The notes: generated by a model from the letters alone, not told the origin. DNA of 64,000 nucleotides from Mangrovibacter phragmitis (GCF_001655675.1 NZ_LYRP01000049.1:124001-188000); one strand, 5' to 3'. Shown: positions 42,600 to 52,834, counted from the stretch's first letter. Numbers and translations: made by a program.

Positions 42600-43331
42600 A
42601 TGCGTATTCCTCGCATTTATCACCCTGCGCCACTTGTTGTTGGCCAGACTATTGCGTTAAGTGATGACGCGGCTGGGCATGTTGGACGTGTTCTGCGCAT
42701 GTCTGCCGGGCAGACTCTGGAGTTATTTGATGGCTCCAACCAGGTTTTTTCTGCAGAAATCGTTCAGGCAGATAAAAAACAGGTTCAGGTCAGGTTGCTG
42801 GGTAGTGAAACAGATAACCGTGAGTCACCACTGTTTTTACATCTGGGCCAGGTGATGTCCCGTGGCGAAAAAATGGAATTTACTATTCAGAAATCCATTG
42901 AGCTGGGCGTCAATGTGATTACCCCCCTGTTCTCGGAACGTTGTGGAGTGAAACTGGATGCAGAACGCCTGAATAAAAAACTGCAGCAATGGCAAAAAAT
43001 TGCGATTGGCGCCTGTGAACAGTGTGGACGCAACCAGATTCCAGAAATACGTCCCGTAATGAACCTGGAAACCTGGTGCCAGGAACAGGATGATGCACTG
43101 AAGCTCAATCTTCACCCGCGCGCCAGTGCCAGTATCAATACGCTCCCTCTGCCAGTTGAACGGGTGCGGTTGCTTATTGGGCCTGAAGGTGGATTATCGG
43201 CAGAAGAGATTGCCATGACTGCGCGTTATCAGTTTACTGATATTCTGTTAGGACCGCGTGTGCTGCGTACAGAAACCACCGCCCTTACTGCAATCACCGC
43301 ACTGCAGGTGCGTTTTGGTGATTTGGGCTAA
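42600..43331 (+). CDS. rsmE: 16S rRNA m3U1498 methyltransferase
   Basis: RsmE methylates U1498 of 16S rRNA. The 243-residue SPOUT enzyme equals the E. coli length and has an N-terminal PUA-like domain and the C-terminal knot [14 protein letters not shown] with [15 protein letters not shown]. The start MRIPRIYHP at 42600 is chosen over 42588 by homology. It is followed 11 bp later by gshB. Confidence 0.97.
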   Translation: MRIPRIYHPAPLVVGQTIALSDDAAGHVGRVLRMSAGQTLELFDGSNQVFSAEIVQADKKQVQVRLLGSETDNRESPLFLHLGQVMSRGEKMEFTIQKSIELGVNVITPLFSERCGVKLDAERLNKKLQQWQKIAIGACEQCGRNQIPEIRPVMNLETWCQEQDDALKLNLHPRASASINTLPLPVERVRLLIGPEGGLSAEEIAMTARYQFTDILLGPRVLRTETTALTAITALQVRFGDLG

Positions 43332-43342
43332 AGGAGACAAGA

Positions 43343-44290
43343 ATGATCAAGCTCGGCATCGTGATGGATCCCATCGCGTCAATTAACCTGAAAAAAGACA
43401 CCAGTTTTGCGATGTTGCTGGAAGCACAAAAACGTGGTTACCAGTTGCATTACATGGAAATGGCCGATTTGTACCTGACGAATGGTGAAGCACGCGCACG
43501 CGCACGCGCCCTCAGCGTCGAGTATAACTATGAGAAATGGTACAACTTCGACAGCGAGCAGGATATTGCGCTGTCAGACCTTGATGTCATTTTAATGCGT
43601 AAAGACCCACCGTTCGATACAGAGTTTATCTACGCCACCTATATTCTGGAACGGGCTGAAGAACAGGGCACATTGATTGTTAACAAACCACAGAGTCTGC
43701 GTGACTGCAACGAGAAACTCTTTACTGCCTGGTTTGCTGATTTAACACCGCATACGCTGGTAACCCGGAACAAAGCACAACTGAAAGCATTTTGGGAAAA
43801 ACACGGCGACATCATTCTCAAACCACTGGATGGCATGGGTGGAACATCAATTTTCCGCGTGAAAGCAGGCGACCCTAACTTATCCGTCATTACCGAAACG
43901 CTGACGGAACTGGGTAACCGTTATTGCATGGCGCAAAACTACCTGCCTGAGATTAAAGATGGTGATAAACGTGTGCTGGTAGTAGACGGTGAACCTGTGC
44001 CTTATTGCCTGGCGCGTATTCCGCCAAATGGGGAAACCCGTGGTAACCTGGCAGCAGGTGGACGTGGCGAGCCCCGCCCATTGTCTGAAAGTGACTGGGC
44101 CATTGCCCGCCGCATTGCCCCTGCGTTAAAAGAAAAAGGCCTGATATTTGTCGGGCTCGATATTATCGGTGATAAGCTCACTGAAATTAACGTCACCAGC
44201 CCAACGTGCGTGCGGGAAATTGAAGCACAGTTCCCGGTATCAATTACGGGAATGCTAATGGACGCTATTGAGAAGCGTCTGGCAAAATAG
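43343..44290 (+). CDS. gshB: Glutathione synthetase
   Basis: GshB joins gamma-glutamylcysteine and glycine to make glutathione. The 315-residue ATP-grasp enzyme has the N-terminal IVMDPIASINLKKDTSF, the ATP site KPLDGMGGTSIFRV and the C-terminal EINVTSPTCVREIE. AAAGGAGA precedes the start. It is likely co-transcribed with rsmE. Confidence 0.98.
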   Translation: MIKLGIVMDPIASINLKKDTSFAMLLEAQKRGYQLHYMEMADLYLTNGEARARARALSVEYNYEKWYNFDSEQDIALSDLDVILMRKDPPFDTEFIYATYILERAEEQGTLIVNKPQSLRDCNEKLFTAWFADLTPHTLVTRNKAQLKAFWEKHGDIILKPLDGMGGTSIFRVKAGDPNLSVITETLTELGNRYCMAQNYLPEIKDGDKRVLVVDGEPVPYCLARIPPNGETRGNLAAGGRGEPRPLSESDWAIARRIAPALKEKGLIFVGLDIIGDKLTEINVTSPTCVREIEAQFPVSITGMLMDAIEKRLAK

Positions 44291-44401
44291 TGTCCATGGC
44301 GGGAAGGATCCCGCCAGACTCTCGGGAATGCCGGTAGCACACATTCCTTATCAGGCAGACTTACCACCTGCCAAAGACTCAACCGGAACAGACCTCTGAC
44401 A

Positions 44402-44965
44402 ATGAATTTACAGCATCACTTTCTTATTGCCATGCCAGGGTTACAGGATCCGCTGTTCAGGCGTTCTGTCGTGTACATCTGCGAGCATAACGACGAAGGT
44501 GCAATGGGGATTATTATTAATAAGCCTCTTGATAACCTGAAAGTTGCCGACGTGCTTGAGAAATTAAAGATTACACCAGAACCAAGAGACCCGGCGATTC
44601 GCCTGGATAAGCCAGTATTTGTCGGTGGGCCGCTCGCGGAAGACCGGGGCTTTATTTTGCATACCCCACCAGAAATGTTCAGTTCCAGTATTCGTATCTC
44701 TGAGAACACCATTATTACAACGTCTAAAGATGTTCTGGAAACATTGGGTACACCAAACCAGCCACCAGATGTACTGGTTGCGCTGGGTTATTCCTCCTGG
44801 GATAAAGGACAGCTGGAACAGGAAATCCTGGATAATGCCTGGCTTACAGCGCCCGCCAATAATCAGATTCTGTTCCACACACTGATTGGTGAACGCTGGC
44901 GGGAAGCGGCACGCCTGATTGGCATTGATATTCACAATCTGCCTAACGAAGCAGGGCACGCGTAA
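44402..44965 (+). CDS. yqgE: UPF0301/DUF179 protein YqgE
   Basis: The 187-residue YqgE-family protein starts [30 protein letters not shown] (split motif: [15 protein letters not shown]), the family hallmark, followed by [11 protein letters not shown] and the central FVGGPL. Function is not established. Its stop overlaps the start of ruvX by one base (TAATG), a conserved coupling. Confidence 0.94.
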   Translation: MNLQHHFLIAMPGLQDPLFRRSVVYICEHNDEGAMGIIINKPLDNLKVADVLEKLKITPEPRDPAIRLDKPVFVGGPLAEDRGFILHTPPEMFSSSIRISENTIITTSKDVLETLGTPNQPPDVLVALGYSSWDKGQLEQEILDNAWLTAPANNQILFHTLIGERWREAARLIGIDIHNLPNEAGHA

Positions 44966-45384
44966 TGGCGACAGGAACAATATTGGCTTTTGACTTTGGC
45001 ACCCGCAGTATTGGTGTCGCCATTGGGCAAAAAATTACCGGGACAGCCCGCCCGTTGTCTGCGCTAAAAGCCAAAGACGGCATTCCTGACTGGGAACAAA
45101 TCGACCGTATTCTTAAAGAGTGGCAACCTGATTTTTTGGTTGTTGGCTTGCCGCTGAATATGGACGGCACAGAACAACCCCTGACGGCCAGAGCGAAGAA
45201 ATTCGCTAACCGCCTGCATGGCCGTTTTGGCATTACTGTGGAGCTTCATGATGAACGCCTGAGCACAGTTGAAGCCCGTGCTGGTTTATTTGCTCAGGGT
45301 GGTTTCAAAGCACTGGATAAAGGCAGCGTCGATTCGGCTTCCGCGGTTGTTATTCTGGAAAGCTGGTTTGAGCAACGCGTTTGA
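44965..45384 (+). CDS. ruvX: Pre-16S rRNA processing nuclease YqgF/RuvX
   Basis: YqgF is an RNase H-fold nuclease involved in 5' maturation of 16S rRNA; it was also named RuvX for similarity to Holliday-junction resolvases. The 139-residue protein begins with [16 protein letters not shown] (catalytic Asp), has [12 protein letters not shown] and ends with the conserved [11 protein letters not shown] and [12 protein letters not shown]. It overlaps yqgE by one base. Confidence 0.96.
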   Translation: MATGTILAFDFGTRSIGVAIGQKITGTARPLSALKAKDGIPDWEQIDRILKEWQPDFLVVGLPLNMDGTEQPLTARAKKFANRLHGRFGITVELHDERLSTVEARAGLFAQGGFKALDKGSVDSASAVVILESWFEQRV

Positions 45385-45782
45385 CCCATTATCTGGCTGC
45401 GCTATGCAGCCAATCTCGCTTGTTTCTGAACCAGCCCCCAATATCCCTTTATATAGCATTTTTTTGCCGGCGCCACCCTTCTGAGCAAACACACACATAA
45501 CCTGAACTACCGGGGGGATATAATTTGGCTTTTTGTGCCAAAAATAAATAGCCAACCAGTGATTAACACCTGATACAACCAAACATATAACATATTATAA
45601 TTTCAATAAGTTAGCTAAAAAACGGGTTCTTCCAAAGGCCATATCCCCAGCCATCATCCCAGCATAACGTGATCCAGATCGCACTTTTTGTTACCTGAGA
45701 TATAATTTCAAGCGTTATTATAACCCACATCAAAGGCACTCGCCTTTAACGATAACGAATTGAATTAAATAAGGAAAAGACC
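45385..45782. other. Intergenic region upstream of the DUF1471 gene
   Basis: No gene is seen in these 398 AT-rich bases. A CRP-like sequence GTGATCCAGATCGCAC lies at 45669-45684, and TATAAT at 45701-45706 could be the -10 box of the downstream small secreted protein gene. Confidence 0.4.
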
Positions 45783-45995
45783 ATGAAATCTGTTAAAACT
45801 CTGTTCGCTGCTGCTGCCCTGTCTCTGGTTTCTTTTGCAAGCTTTGCTCAAACCGTCACTGCTACCGCAAGTACTCTGGATGGTGCAGAAGCACAGATAG
45901 CATCTCAGGCTAAACAAGCTGGTGCAGCTTCTTACCAAATCACTGAAGCTTACTCTGGCAACCAGGTTCACATGACTGCTGAACTGAGCAAATAA
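45783..45995 (+). CDS. Small periplasmic DUF1471 (YhcN/BhsA family) protein
   Basis: This 70-residue protein has a signal peptide (1-22, ending SFA) and one DUF1471 domain with the family end SYQITEAYSGNQVHMTAELSK-like pattern (key: YQITEAY near residue 52). E. coli has many such proteins (BhsA, YhcN, McbA, YjfN), tied to acid, peroxide and biofilm responses. AAGGAAAAG precedes the ATG. It is single-gene, with a hairpin downstream, and has no E. coli counterpart at this site that I know of. Confidence 0.85.
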   Translation: MKSVKTLFAAAALSLVSFASFAQTVTATASTLDGAEAQIASQAKQAGAASYQITEAYSGNQVHMTAELSK

Positions 45996-46344
45996 GAGTA
46001 ACTGTTCTGGTACCGGAGCGCTTTTATCCCCTTGATTCTGGTACTGAACAACCATATTGAGCCCGGTCACTGCACTGGGCTCAAACATATCCACAATGCT
46101 GTAAACAGCTTCGCTGCTGCTATATCACTCTTCTGAATATCTGCTCACACGATAACCCGGCACAAAAAACACCGGCAAACTTACCTTTACAATCAATGAA
46201 ATACTATATTCTTTGCCCGCCCATTGACTACTCACCAATACATTAGCGATTAGCCCCATAACGGCACTTTCTGGCCAGCACTTCATGCAGACTTTCGTAC
46301 TGCGCCGTTTGTGCATTGCCGCACCCAAAGGCAACCCAAAGCAT
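45996..46344. other. Intergenic region between the DUF1471 gene and yggR
   Basis: No gene is seen. An 8-bp inverted repeat TTGAGCCC/GGGCTCAA (46057-46064 and 46077-46084) could terminate the DUF1471 transcript although no T tract follows. An open frame running through here on the minus strand is a shadow of yggR. Confidence 0.45.
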
Positions 46345-47322
46345 TTAGGCAAGCATTCCCGCCGCATCACGCTCGGCGCGGCTTTGTTCAAAAGTTTGCA
46401 TGCCAGCCTGCCTGCCAGTCTGTAATACACCGGGTAACTGGTGTGTTTTCCCTTCCCGAACCAGGCTGGAAACGGCTGGCGTAACAACTAAAAGCTCAAA
46501 CAAAGCCACCCGCCCACCACCTTTACGCGCAGCCAGTTGTTGAGCTACCACACCTTTAAGGCTGCCAGCAAGTTGAGTACGAACCATACTTTTCTCTTCC
46601 GCCGGGAAGACATCTACCAGCCGCTCTACCGCTTGTGCAGCCCCACGGGTATGCAGTGTTGCCAACACCAGGTGCCCTGTTTCAGCCGCTGTCAGGGCGA
46701 GGCGAATCGTTTCGCTGTCTCGCAACTCGCCCAGCAAAATGACATCCGGATCCTGGCGTAAAGCCCCCTTCAGCCCGGCAGCAAAAGAGGCACAATGCAA
46801 ACCTACTTCACGCTGCTGGATAACACCCTGAGGAGGTTTGTGAACAAACTCAACCGGGTCTTCAAGGGTAATAATATGTGCCTGCGTTTGCCGGTTCAGC
46901 TCACCAACCATGGCTGCCAGTGTCGTTGACTTGCCACTGCCCGTAGCACCACACACTAATACCAACCCTGACTGCTCTTGTAGCAGTGCCATTAATGCTT
47001 CAGGAACCTGTAATGTGGTTAACTCAGGACATACCTGCGGTAAAATACGCAACGCCAGAGACACCCCTGCCACCTGAAGAAAAGCATTGGCTCTTAAACG
47101 CTGGCCATTTGCCAGCTCGACGGCGAAATCAAGTTGCCCATGGTGTTTAAACTGGCTGTGCTGCTCTGGTGTCAGCCACAAATCCAGCAATGCCGATATA
47201 TCGGGTAAAGCACACGGGGCTGGCTCCATCACGCCATCTTTACGCCAGTAAAAATGCCCACTGCTACACAGGTGTAGATCCGACACATTATGCTTTACAC
47301 TAAGGGCCACGATTTCTTCCAT
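46345..47322 (-). CDS. yggR: PilT-like ATPase YggR
   Basis: This 325-residue protein belongs to the PilT/GspE secretion ATPases. Walker A GATGSGKSTTLAAMVGEL lies near residue 125, with the Asp box ITLEDPVEFVH, Walker B VILLGELRDSETI and the His box HLVLATLHTRGAAQAVERL. No pilus genes are adjacent; in E. coli yggR is likewise isolated. Twitching or retraction function is therefore uncertain. It is divergent from yggS. Confidence 0.93.
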   Translation of the reverse strand: MEEIVALSVKHNVSDLHLCSSGHFYWRKDGVMEPAPCALPDISALLDLWLTPEQHSQFKHHGQLDFAVELANGQRLRANAFLQVAGVSLALRILPQVCPELTTLQVPEALMALLQEQSGLVLVCGATGSGKSTTLAAMVGELNRQTQAHIITLEDPVEFVHKPPQGVIQQREVGLHCASFAAGLKGALRQDPDVILLGELRDSETIRLALTAAETGHLVLATLHTRGAAQAVERLVDVFPAEEKSMVRTQLAGSLKGVVAQQLAARKGGGRVALFELLVVTPAVSSLVREGKTHQLPGVLQTGRQAGMQTFEQSRAERDAAGMLA

Positions 47323-47342
47323 TTTGGCTTATCCTGAAACTC

Positions 47343-48056
47343 ATGAACGACATTGCCCACAACTTAGCGCAGGTTCAGCAGAGAATCTCAGCGGCTGCAG
47401 AACGTTGCGGCCGTGCTCCAGAAGAAGTTTCCCTTCTTGCAGTCAGTAAAACTAAACCTGCGAGTGATATCGCACAAGCCATTGCCGCCGGGCAACGGGA
47501 GTTTGGTGAAAACTATGTTCAGGAAGGTACCGATAAAATCGCTCTGTTTCGTGAGCAAGGGATTACCGGCCTGACCTGGCACTTTATTGGCCCTTTACAG
47601 TCCAATAAAAGCCGCCTGGTTGCCGAAAATTTTGACTGGTGTCATACCATTGACCGGCAAAAAATCGCCATGCGGCTCAGTGAACAGCGCCCGGGCGAAT
47701 TAGCGCCATTGAATGTGCTGATTCAGGTTAATATCAGCGATGAAACCAGTAAATCAGGTATCGCATTAGCTGAGGTAGACGCCCTGGCTGACCTGGTAAG
47801 CAGTTTACCCGGATTACGCTTACGCGGGCTGATGGCAATTCCTGCGCCAGAGCAGGATTACGACAAGCAATTTGCTGTTTGCCAACAAATGGCTGTAGCA
47901 TTTAGCGCGCTACAACGCCGCTATTCTGGCATTGATACACTTTCGCTGGGCATGACGGATGATATGGAAGCAGCTATTGCCGCAGGTTCCACCATGGTTC
48001 GAATTGGTACAGCAATTTTTGGCGCACGGGATTATTCCGCGCGTCAGGGACAATAA
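47343..48056 (+). CDS. yggS: PLP homeostasis protein YggS
   Basis: YggS (PLPBP family) binds pyridoxal phosphate on Lys36 (LLAVSKTKP) and balances vitamin B6 and amino acid pools without known catalysis. The 237-residue alpha/beta-barrel contains GENYVQEG, WHFIGPLQSNK and C-terminal LSLGMTDDMEAAIAAGSTMVRIG. It begins the yggS-yggT-yggU-rdgB-hemW cluster. Confidence 0.96.
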   Translation: MNDIAHNLAQVQQRISAAAERCGRAPEEVSLLAVSKTKPASDIAQAIAAGQREFGENYVQEGTDKIALFREQGITGLTWHFIGPLQSNKSRLVAENFDWCHTIDRQKIAMRLSEQRPGELAPLNVLIQVNISDETSKSGIALAEVDALADLVSSLPGLRLRGLMAIPAPEQDYDKQFAVCQQMAVAFSALQRRYSGIDTLSLGMTDDMEAAIAAGSTMVRIGTAIFGARDYSARQGQ

Positions 48057-48071
48057 CTACAGAGGAATGCC

Positions 48072-48626
48072 ATGCTGACGTTGACTTTCCTGGCCAAAAC
48101 CATCATTGAATTGTATGTGATGGTGTTACTGCTCCGTATCTGGATGCAGTGGTCACGTTGTGATTTTTATAATCCGCTTTCACAATTTATTGTGAAGATT
48201 ACCCAGCCCATTATTGGCCCGTTGCGCCGGATTATTCCGTCAATTGGTCCGGTAGATACCGCTTCTTTGCTGGTCGCGTTTATTCTTACCACGCTGAAAT
48301 TCCCACTTCTGCTATTGATTCAGGCAGGAGTACTTGCAATTGGCCCGGTAAACCTGTTGGTTGGCTTGTTGTCGTTGCTGAAGAGTGCTGGTTCTCTGGT
48401 GTTCTGGGTGATTATTGTGCGTTCCATTATGAGCTGGGTAAGCCAGGGGCGTAGCCCAATGGAGTTTGTACTGATGCAACTCACTGAACCGTTGATGGCG
48501 CCAATTCGCCGCTTTATCCCGGCGATGGGCGGCATCGACTTTTCCGCCATGGGGGTAATTATTATTCTGTATCTGCTCAATTACCTGGGTATGGATCTGT
48601 TCCCGGGGCTGTGGTACCAGCTTTGA
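48072..48626 (+). CDS. yggT: YggT-family inner membrane protein
   Basis: The 184-residue protein has two repeats of the YGGT domain, each with two membrane helices and the motif [23 protein letters not shown] or [22 protein letters not shown] (keys: P-x-R-R-x-I-P). It is implicated in osmotic or potassium balance. Its TGA overlaps the likely start of yggU. Confidence 0.93.
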   Translation: MLTLTFLAKTIIELYVMVLLLRIWMQWSRCDFYNPLSQFIVKITQPIIGPLRRIIPSIGPVDTASLLVAFILTTLKFPLLLLIQAGVLAIGPVNLLVGLLSLLKSAGSLVFWVIIVRSIMSWVSQGRSPMEFVLMQLTEPLMAPIRRFIPAMGGIDFSAMGVIIILYLLNYLGMDLFPGLWYQL

Positions 48627-48913
48627 GTGCAGTAACCCAGACTGAATCCGGGCTGGTGCTGAACCTGTTTATTCAGCCCAAAGCCAGCCGGGATGCTATT
48701 GTTGGCCTGCATGGCGATGAGTTAAAAATCGCCATCACCGCGCCGCCGGTTGACGGCCAGGCCAACGCTCACCTGGTTAAATTTCTGGCAAAACAATTCC
48801 GGGTTGCCAAAAGCCAGGTGTCACTCACCAAAGGTGAACTTGGCCGTCATAAATCAGTGCTAATCAGTTCACCAAAAACTATTCCGCCGGTTGTTGCGGC
48901 CTGTCTTAATTAA
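48623..48913 (+). CDS. yggU: UPF0235/DUF167 protein YggU
   Basis: The DUF167 protein has the family core [22 protein letters not shown] and [19 protein letters not shown] chose the TTG at 48623, which overlaps the yggT stop (TTGA) and gives 96 residues beginning with Ser-Ala-Val, the same length and start as E. coli YggU. An in-frame ATG at 48611 would add four residues. Function is unknown. Confidence 0.9.
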   Translation: MSAVTQTESGLVLNLFIQPKASRDAIVGLHGDELKIAITAPPVDGQANAHLVKFLAKQFRVAKSQVSLTKGELGRHKSVLISSPKTIPPVVAACLN

Positions 48914-48928
48914 TCTGTGGTATTCGTT

Positions 48929-49522
48929 ATGCAAAAAGTCGTACTGGCGACCGGTAATGCGGGCAAAGTTCGCGAACTGGCTGACTTACTGGAAAATTTC
49001 GGTCTGGATATTGTCGCGCAAACTGAGCTGGGCGTTGATTCAGCGGAAGAAACGGGCGGCACCTTTATTGAGAATGCCATTCTCAAAGCTCGCCATGCGG
49101 CACGTATCACCGGGTTGCCCGCCATTGCTGATGATTCAGGCCTGGCAGTCGATGCACTGGGTGGGGCGCCAGGTATTTATTCCGCACGCTATGCGGGCGA
49201 AGAGGCAACAGACCAGCAGAATCTGGAGAAGTTATTACATACCATGGACGCCGTGCCCGATAACCTGCGCAAAGCACGTTTTCACTGTGTTCTGGTGTAC
49301 ATGCGCCATGCTGATGACCCGACACCACTGGTGTGCCATGGCTCATGGGAAGGGGAAATCACCCGCGCCCCGGCAGGTCTTGGGGGGTTTGGTTATGACC
49401 CCATTTTCTACGTTGCTTCCGAAGGCAAAACTGCTGCGGAATTAACTAAAGAAGAGAAACGCGCTATTTCACACCGCGGCCAGGCTCTGGCATTACTACT
49501 GGAAGCAATGCGCAATGGCTGA
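48929..49522 (+). CDS. rdgB: XTP/dITP diphosphatase (Ham1 family)
   Basis: RdgB hydrolyses non-canonical purine nucleotides (dITP, XTP) and prevents their incorporation into DNA. The 197-residue length equals E. coli. Motifs: [33 protein letters not shown] and GGFGYDPIF. The start [10 protein letters not shown] at 48929 is preferred to 48917. It overlaps hemW by eight bases. Confidence 0.97.
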   Translation: MQKVVLATGNAGKVRELADLLENFGLDIVAQTELGVDSAEETGGTFIENAILKARHAARITGLPAIADDSGLAVDALGGAPGIYSARYAGEEATDQQNLEKLLHTMDAVPDNLRKARFHCVLVYMRHADDPTPLVCHGSWEGEITRAPAGLGGFGYDPIFYVASEGKTAAELTKEEKRAISHRGQALALLLEAMRNG

Positions 49523-50654
49523 TTTGCCGCCACTGAGTCTGTACATCCATATTCCATGGTGTGTGCAAAAATGCCCTTACTGCGACTTTAACTCTCATGC
49601 GCTGAAAGGCGATGTGCCGCATGATGAATATGTCAGCCACTTGCTGAGAGATTTAGACAACGAACTGCCTGCCGCTCAGAGCCGCGCTGTCAGCACAATA
49701 TTTATTGGTGGTGGCACACCAAGCCTGCTTTCTGGCGAAGCGATGCAAACGCTGCTTGATGGTGTACGCGAGCGTTTACCGCTGGCAGCCGATGCAGAAA
49801 TCACGATGGAAGCTAACCCGGGTACCGTTGAAGCTGGCCGCTTTGCCGCTTACCAGGCAGCCGGTGTTAACCGTATTTCCATTGGTGTCCAAAGTTTCAA
49901 CCAGGAAAAGCTACAACGGCTGGGGCGTATTCATGGCCCGGAAGAAGCAAAACGCGCAGCACTACTGGCATCTTCACTTGGCTTGCGGAGTTTTAACCTG
50001 GATTTGATGCACGGGCTGCCCGACCAGTCACTGGAGGAAGCGCTGAGCGATTTGCGCCAGGCGATAGCACTGAACCCACCGCATTTGTCCTGGTACCAGC
50101 TCACAATCGAACCCAATACGCTATTTGGCTCACGCCCACCAGTGCTGCCCGACGACGATACCCTATGGGACATTTTCGAGCAGGGCGATAAACTGCTGAG
50201 TGCGGCCGGTTACCAGCAATACGAAACGTCCGCCTACGCCAAACCGGGCTACCAGTGCCAGCATAATCTCAATTACTGGCGCTTTGGTGATTACCTGGGA
50301 ATTGGTTGCGGTGCGCACGGGAAAATAACCTGGCCGGATAACCGGATTATTCGCCGGGCAAAAACTCGCCACCCGCGCGGTTACATGGCAGGAAAGTATC
50401 TCGACAGAGAGCATAAAGTGGCTGTGGCAGATAAGCCATTTGAATTCTTTATGAACCGCTTCCGGCTGTCAGAACCCGTTCCCCGGAGCGATTTTCTGCA
50501 ACTAACCGGCCTTGGCGAAACAGTGGTCCGCCCGCAACTGGATGAAGCCATTGCCCAGGGCTACCTCACCGAAACGGCATCACAGTGGCAAGTCACTCAG
50601 CGCGGGAAATTGTTTCTCAACTCGCTGCTGGGCCTGTTTCTGGCTGATGACTGA
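49515..50654 (+). CDS. hemW: Radical SAM family heme chaperone HemW
   Basis: HemW binds heme and delivers it to respiratory enzymes; it resembles HemN but lacks coproporphyrinogen activity. The 379-residue protein has the radical-SAM cluster motif [19 protein letters not shown] and [10 protein letters not shown]. Its start overlaps the end of rdgB. Copy 3 of the hairpin repeat follows its terminator. Confidence 0.96.
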   Translation: MADLPPLSLYIHIPWCVQKCPYCDFNSHALKGDVPHDEYVSHLLRDLDNELPAAQSRAVSTIFIGGGTPSLLSGEAMQTLLDGVRERLPLAADAEITMEANPGTVEAGRFAAYQAAGVNRISIGVQSFNQEKLQRLGRIHGPEEAKRAALLASSLGLRSFNLDLMHGLPDQSLEEALSDLRQAIALNPPHLSWYQLTIEPNTLFGSRPPVLPDDDTLWDIFEQGDKLLSAAGYQQYETSAYAKPGYQCQHNLNYWRFGDYLGIGCGAHGKITWPDNRIIRRAKTRHPRGYMAGKYLDREHKVAVADKPFEFFMNRFRLSEPVPRSDFLQLTGLGETVVRPQLDEAIAQGYLTETASQWQVTQRGKLFLNSLLGLFLADD

Positions 50655-50658
50655 ATCA

Positions 50659-50833
50659 GGCTCCCCGGCAACAAAAAGGGGAGCCTCAGATTGATGAAAA
50701 AGAAGGAAAAAGCGTGGTTTTTCCTTCTTTTTAGTTAGCAGCCGAAAATCAATAAATTGATTTTCCTGGTTTTTTATTGGGTGACATCCTCTCGTTCTGT
50801 GCGAACATGAGGTTTGTCATCAGACTCGAGCCT
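50659..50833. repeat. Terminator-associated hairpin repeat, copy 3 (hemW)
   Basis: The third copy of the element (50688-50827) follows the hemW terminator stem GGCTCCCC/GGGGAGCC (50659-50666 and 50678-50685). Flanking direct repeats are only GAGCCT (50681-50686 and 50828-50833); the downstream one is followed by GTTGTTCTTTC, which looks like the original T-rich terminator tail. Internal hairpins AAAAAGAAGGAAAAA/TTTTTCCTTCTTTTT and AAAATCAA/TTGATTTT, and TGACATCCTC/GAGG..TGTCA, are intact. Confidence 0.85.
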
Positions 50834-50855
50834 GTTGTTCTTTCTCGTAGCTAAC

Positions 50856-51578
50856 TTACTTCAGGCCTTTCACCAGTGCCTTGCGCTGGTCTTCCAGGGA
50901 AATCACCCGGGAGCAAACATCTTTGCCAAACTGTTTAAAATCGGCCTGCTGGTTATTCCACTCCTGCTGGATGGCATTTTGCATCCCGCCAAGGTTACCC
51001 AGTATCCCTTGTAAACCGCCTTTACTGTTTCCACTGGTGAGCGCTTTCGCCCCCATCTCATTGATACTGTCCTGCAGAATGCCACCCATTGCCTGGTTAA
51101 CCAGTTGCTGGCCATCTGCCCTGACCTGGTCAATAGCTTTGTAGTGAAAAGCCAGGCCATCAGTACGGTGTTCAATAATACGGTTCATCTGCGCTTTTAA
51201 CTGCGCATCAAGCTTTTCCAGCCGCCCGTGCATGCTGCTGCTTTCCCCCACCTGCTCGGTGATGATTTTGTCCAGTGCCGCACGGCCTTTCTCAACCCGG
51301 GCCCGGGCACCGTTATCGATCCACGGCAGGTCGTTACGCAGTGCCTGCTGGTAGTTCACAGCCTGTTGTTGCTGGCTGGCAGTAAGCGACTGCGCTTTAC
51401 CATTAAACTGAACGTCCCCCTGAGGAGAAATAACCAGGTCGCCATGTTGCCCAACCACCTGCACTTGTTGAGGGTTGATAACCACATCATCTTTGGGGCT
51501 GACACTGCACTGGTAATCAGCTTTCGCCGCCGTGCTGACAGCCAGTAACGCAGCCAGCGCAAGGGATAACTTCTGCAT
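50856..51578 (-). CDS. yggN: DUF2884 periplasmic protein YggN
   Basis: The 240-residue protein has a signal peptide (about 1-20, ending AAKA) and the family region DDVVINPQQVQVVGQHGDL, followed by an acidic helical part with SDGLAFHYKAIDQVRA-like sequence (here TDGLAFHYKAIDQVRAD). It is homologous to E. coli YggN, function unknown. yggM and ansB, its E. coli upstream neighbours, are absent here. It is followed upstream on the same strand by yggL. Confidence 0.92.
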   Translation of the reverse strand: MQKLSLALAALLAVSTAAKADYQCSVSPKDDVVINPQQVQVVGQHGDLVISPQGDVQFNGKAQSLTASQQQQAVNYQQALRNDLPWIDNGARARVEKGRAALDKIITEQVGESSSMHGRLEKLDAQLKAQMNRIIEHRTDGLAFHYKAIDQVRADGQQLVNQAMGGILQDSINEMGAKALTSGNSKGGLQGILGNLGGMQNAIQQEWNNQQADFKQFGKDVCSRVISLEDQRKALVKGLK

Positions 51579-51637
51579 TTGCTACTCCATAAAGAAAAAA
51601 CGGGCCGGTAGCAACCGACCCGTTGAACATCCTGCGC

Positions 51638-51964
51638 TTAATCCCACCAGACGTCGAACAAATCGCTGGTGCGAATTTCTGACAACTGGCGTGCTTCGAG
51701 CCAGTTTTTTACCAGCGCCTGATGCTCTTCGGTACATTTGCCAATTTGCTGCATGCAAATCAGCCCTTCCCAGGCAAGGTAACCACTACCATCAAAAGCC
51801 AGGCCATTTGGCTCAATCACTTCATTAATTAAGTCATCAACGGTTTTATCAATCTGTTCTTCCGGCGTACCTTCCGGGAAACGCCATGCCACCGAAAACC
51901 CCACTTCCTGAAACTCGTCGATATGCATTTTTTTGCGTAAACGACGGCTGCGGTTTGTTGCCAT
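51638..51964 (-). CDS. yggL: YggL (DUF469) 50S ribosome-associated protein
   Basis: This 108-residue protein begins [20 protein letters not shown] and contains GFSVAWRFPEGTPEE and AFDGSGYLAWEGLICMQQIGK. E. coli YggL binds the 50S subunit. The start at 51964 overlaps the trmB stop by one base; the longer frame to 51994 is rejected. Confidence 0.94.
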   Translation of the reverse strand: MATNRSRRLRKKMHIDEFQEVGFSVAWRFPEGTPEEQIDKTVDDLINEVIEPNGLAFDGSGYLAWEGLICMQQIGKCTEEHQALVKNWLEARQLSEIRTSDLFDVWWD

Positions 51965-52683
51965 TATTTGATCCTCTCGAACATTAAGTCCCATACACCG
52001 TGGCCAAGGCGCTGGCCGCGTTGTTCAAATTTGGTGACCGGACGGGATTCTGGGCGAGGAACATAATCGCCGTTCTCCGACATGTTTTGATAACCGTCCA
52101 CCGATGACATTACTTCGAGCATATGTTCTGCATAAGGTTCCCAGTCTGTCGCCATATGGAAAACACCGCCCAATTTTAGTTTCCCTTTCACCTTTTCAGC
52201 AAACGGCACCTGAACAATTCGGCGTTTATTATGGCGCGCTTTGTGCCATGGATCAGGGAAGAACAGTTGCACCATGGTCAGGCTGTTTTCCGGGATCATC
52301 ATGTCCAGCACTTCAATGGCATCATGGCACATTACACGCAGGTTAGTCAGCCCGGCTTCATGGGCCGCGCTCAGGCACGCCCCAACACCCGGTGCATGAA
52401 CCTCAATTCCCAGAAAATTCTGGTGTGGATTGGCCGCGGCCATCGCCACCAGCGATGCGCCCATCCCGAACCCTATTTCCAGGGTAACAGGCGCTTCCCG
52501 CCCAAACAGCGCCGCAAAATCGATGGACTTACCATCAAATTCAACGCCCATCACCGGCCAGTAGTGGTCCAGCGCATGTTGTTGCCCTTTAGTCAGGCGG
52601 CCCTGGCGGCGGACAAAACTACGAATGCGGCGTAATGCGCGACCATTCTCATCAAATTCCGGTGAAATCACGTCGTTTATCAT
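51964..52683 (-). CDS. trmB: tRNA (guanine-N7) methyltransferase
   Basis: TrmB makes m7G46 in tRNA. The 239-residue length equals E. coli. The SAM site [30 protein letters not shown] and the catalytic [15 protein letters not shown] are visible. The start [14 protein letters not shown] at 52683 is preferred over an extension to 52803. It is divergent from mutY and overlaps yggL. Confidence 0.97.
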   Translation of the reverse strand: MINDVISPEFDENGRALRRIRSFVRRQGRLTKGQQHALDHYWPVMGVEFDGKSIDFAALFGREAPVTLEIGFGMGASLVAMAAANPHQNFLGIEVHAPGVGACLSAAHEAGLTNLRVMCHDAIEVLDMMIPENSLTMVQLFFPDPWHKARHNKRRIVQVPFAEKVKGKLKLGGVFHMATDWEPYAEHMLEVMSSVDGYQNMSENGDYVPRPESRPVTKFEQRGQRLGHGVWDLMFERIK

Positions 52684-52834
52684 GGTAGAAACTCTGCTTG
52701 AGTTAATGTTCAGGAAACGGGCATTATCCAAAGTTACTCCGCCGATGCAAGCACCGGACACCAGCTGTTTACAGCAGGCCCGTGCTGTGCTGGAATCTGA
52801 CACCTAAATTGACTGAGTCGGATACTGTGCGTAA

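Noticed and set aside
46125..46487. A 120-codon minus-strand frame beside yggR
   Set aside because: It overlaps the end of yggR in another frame and has no recognisable features.
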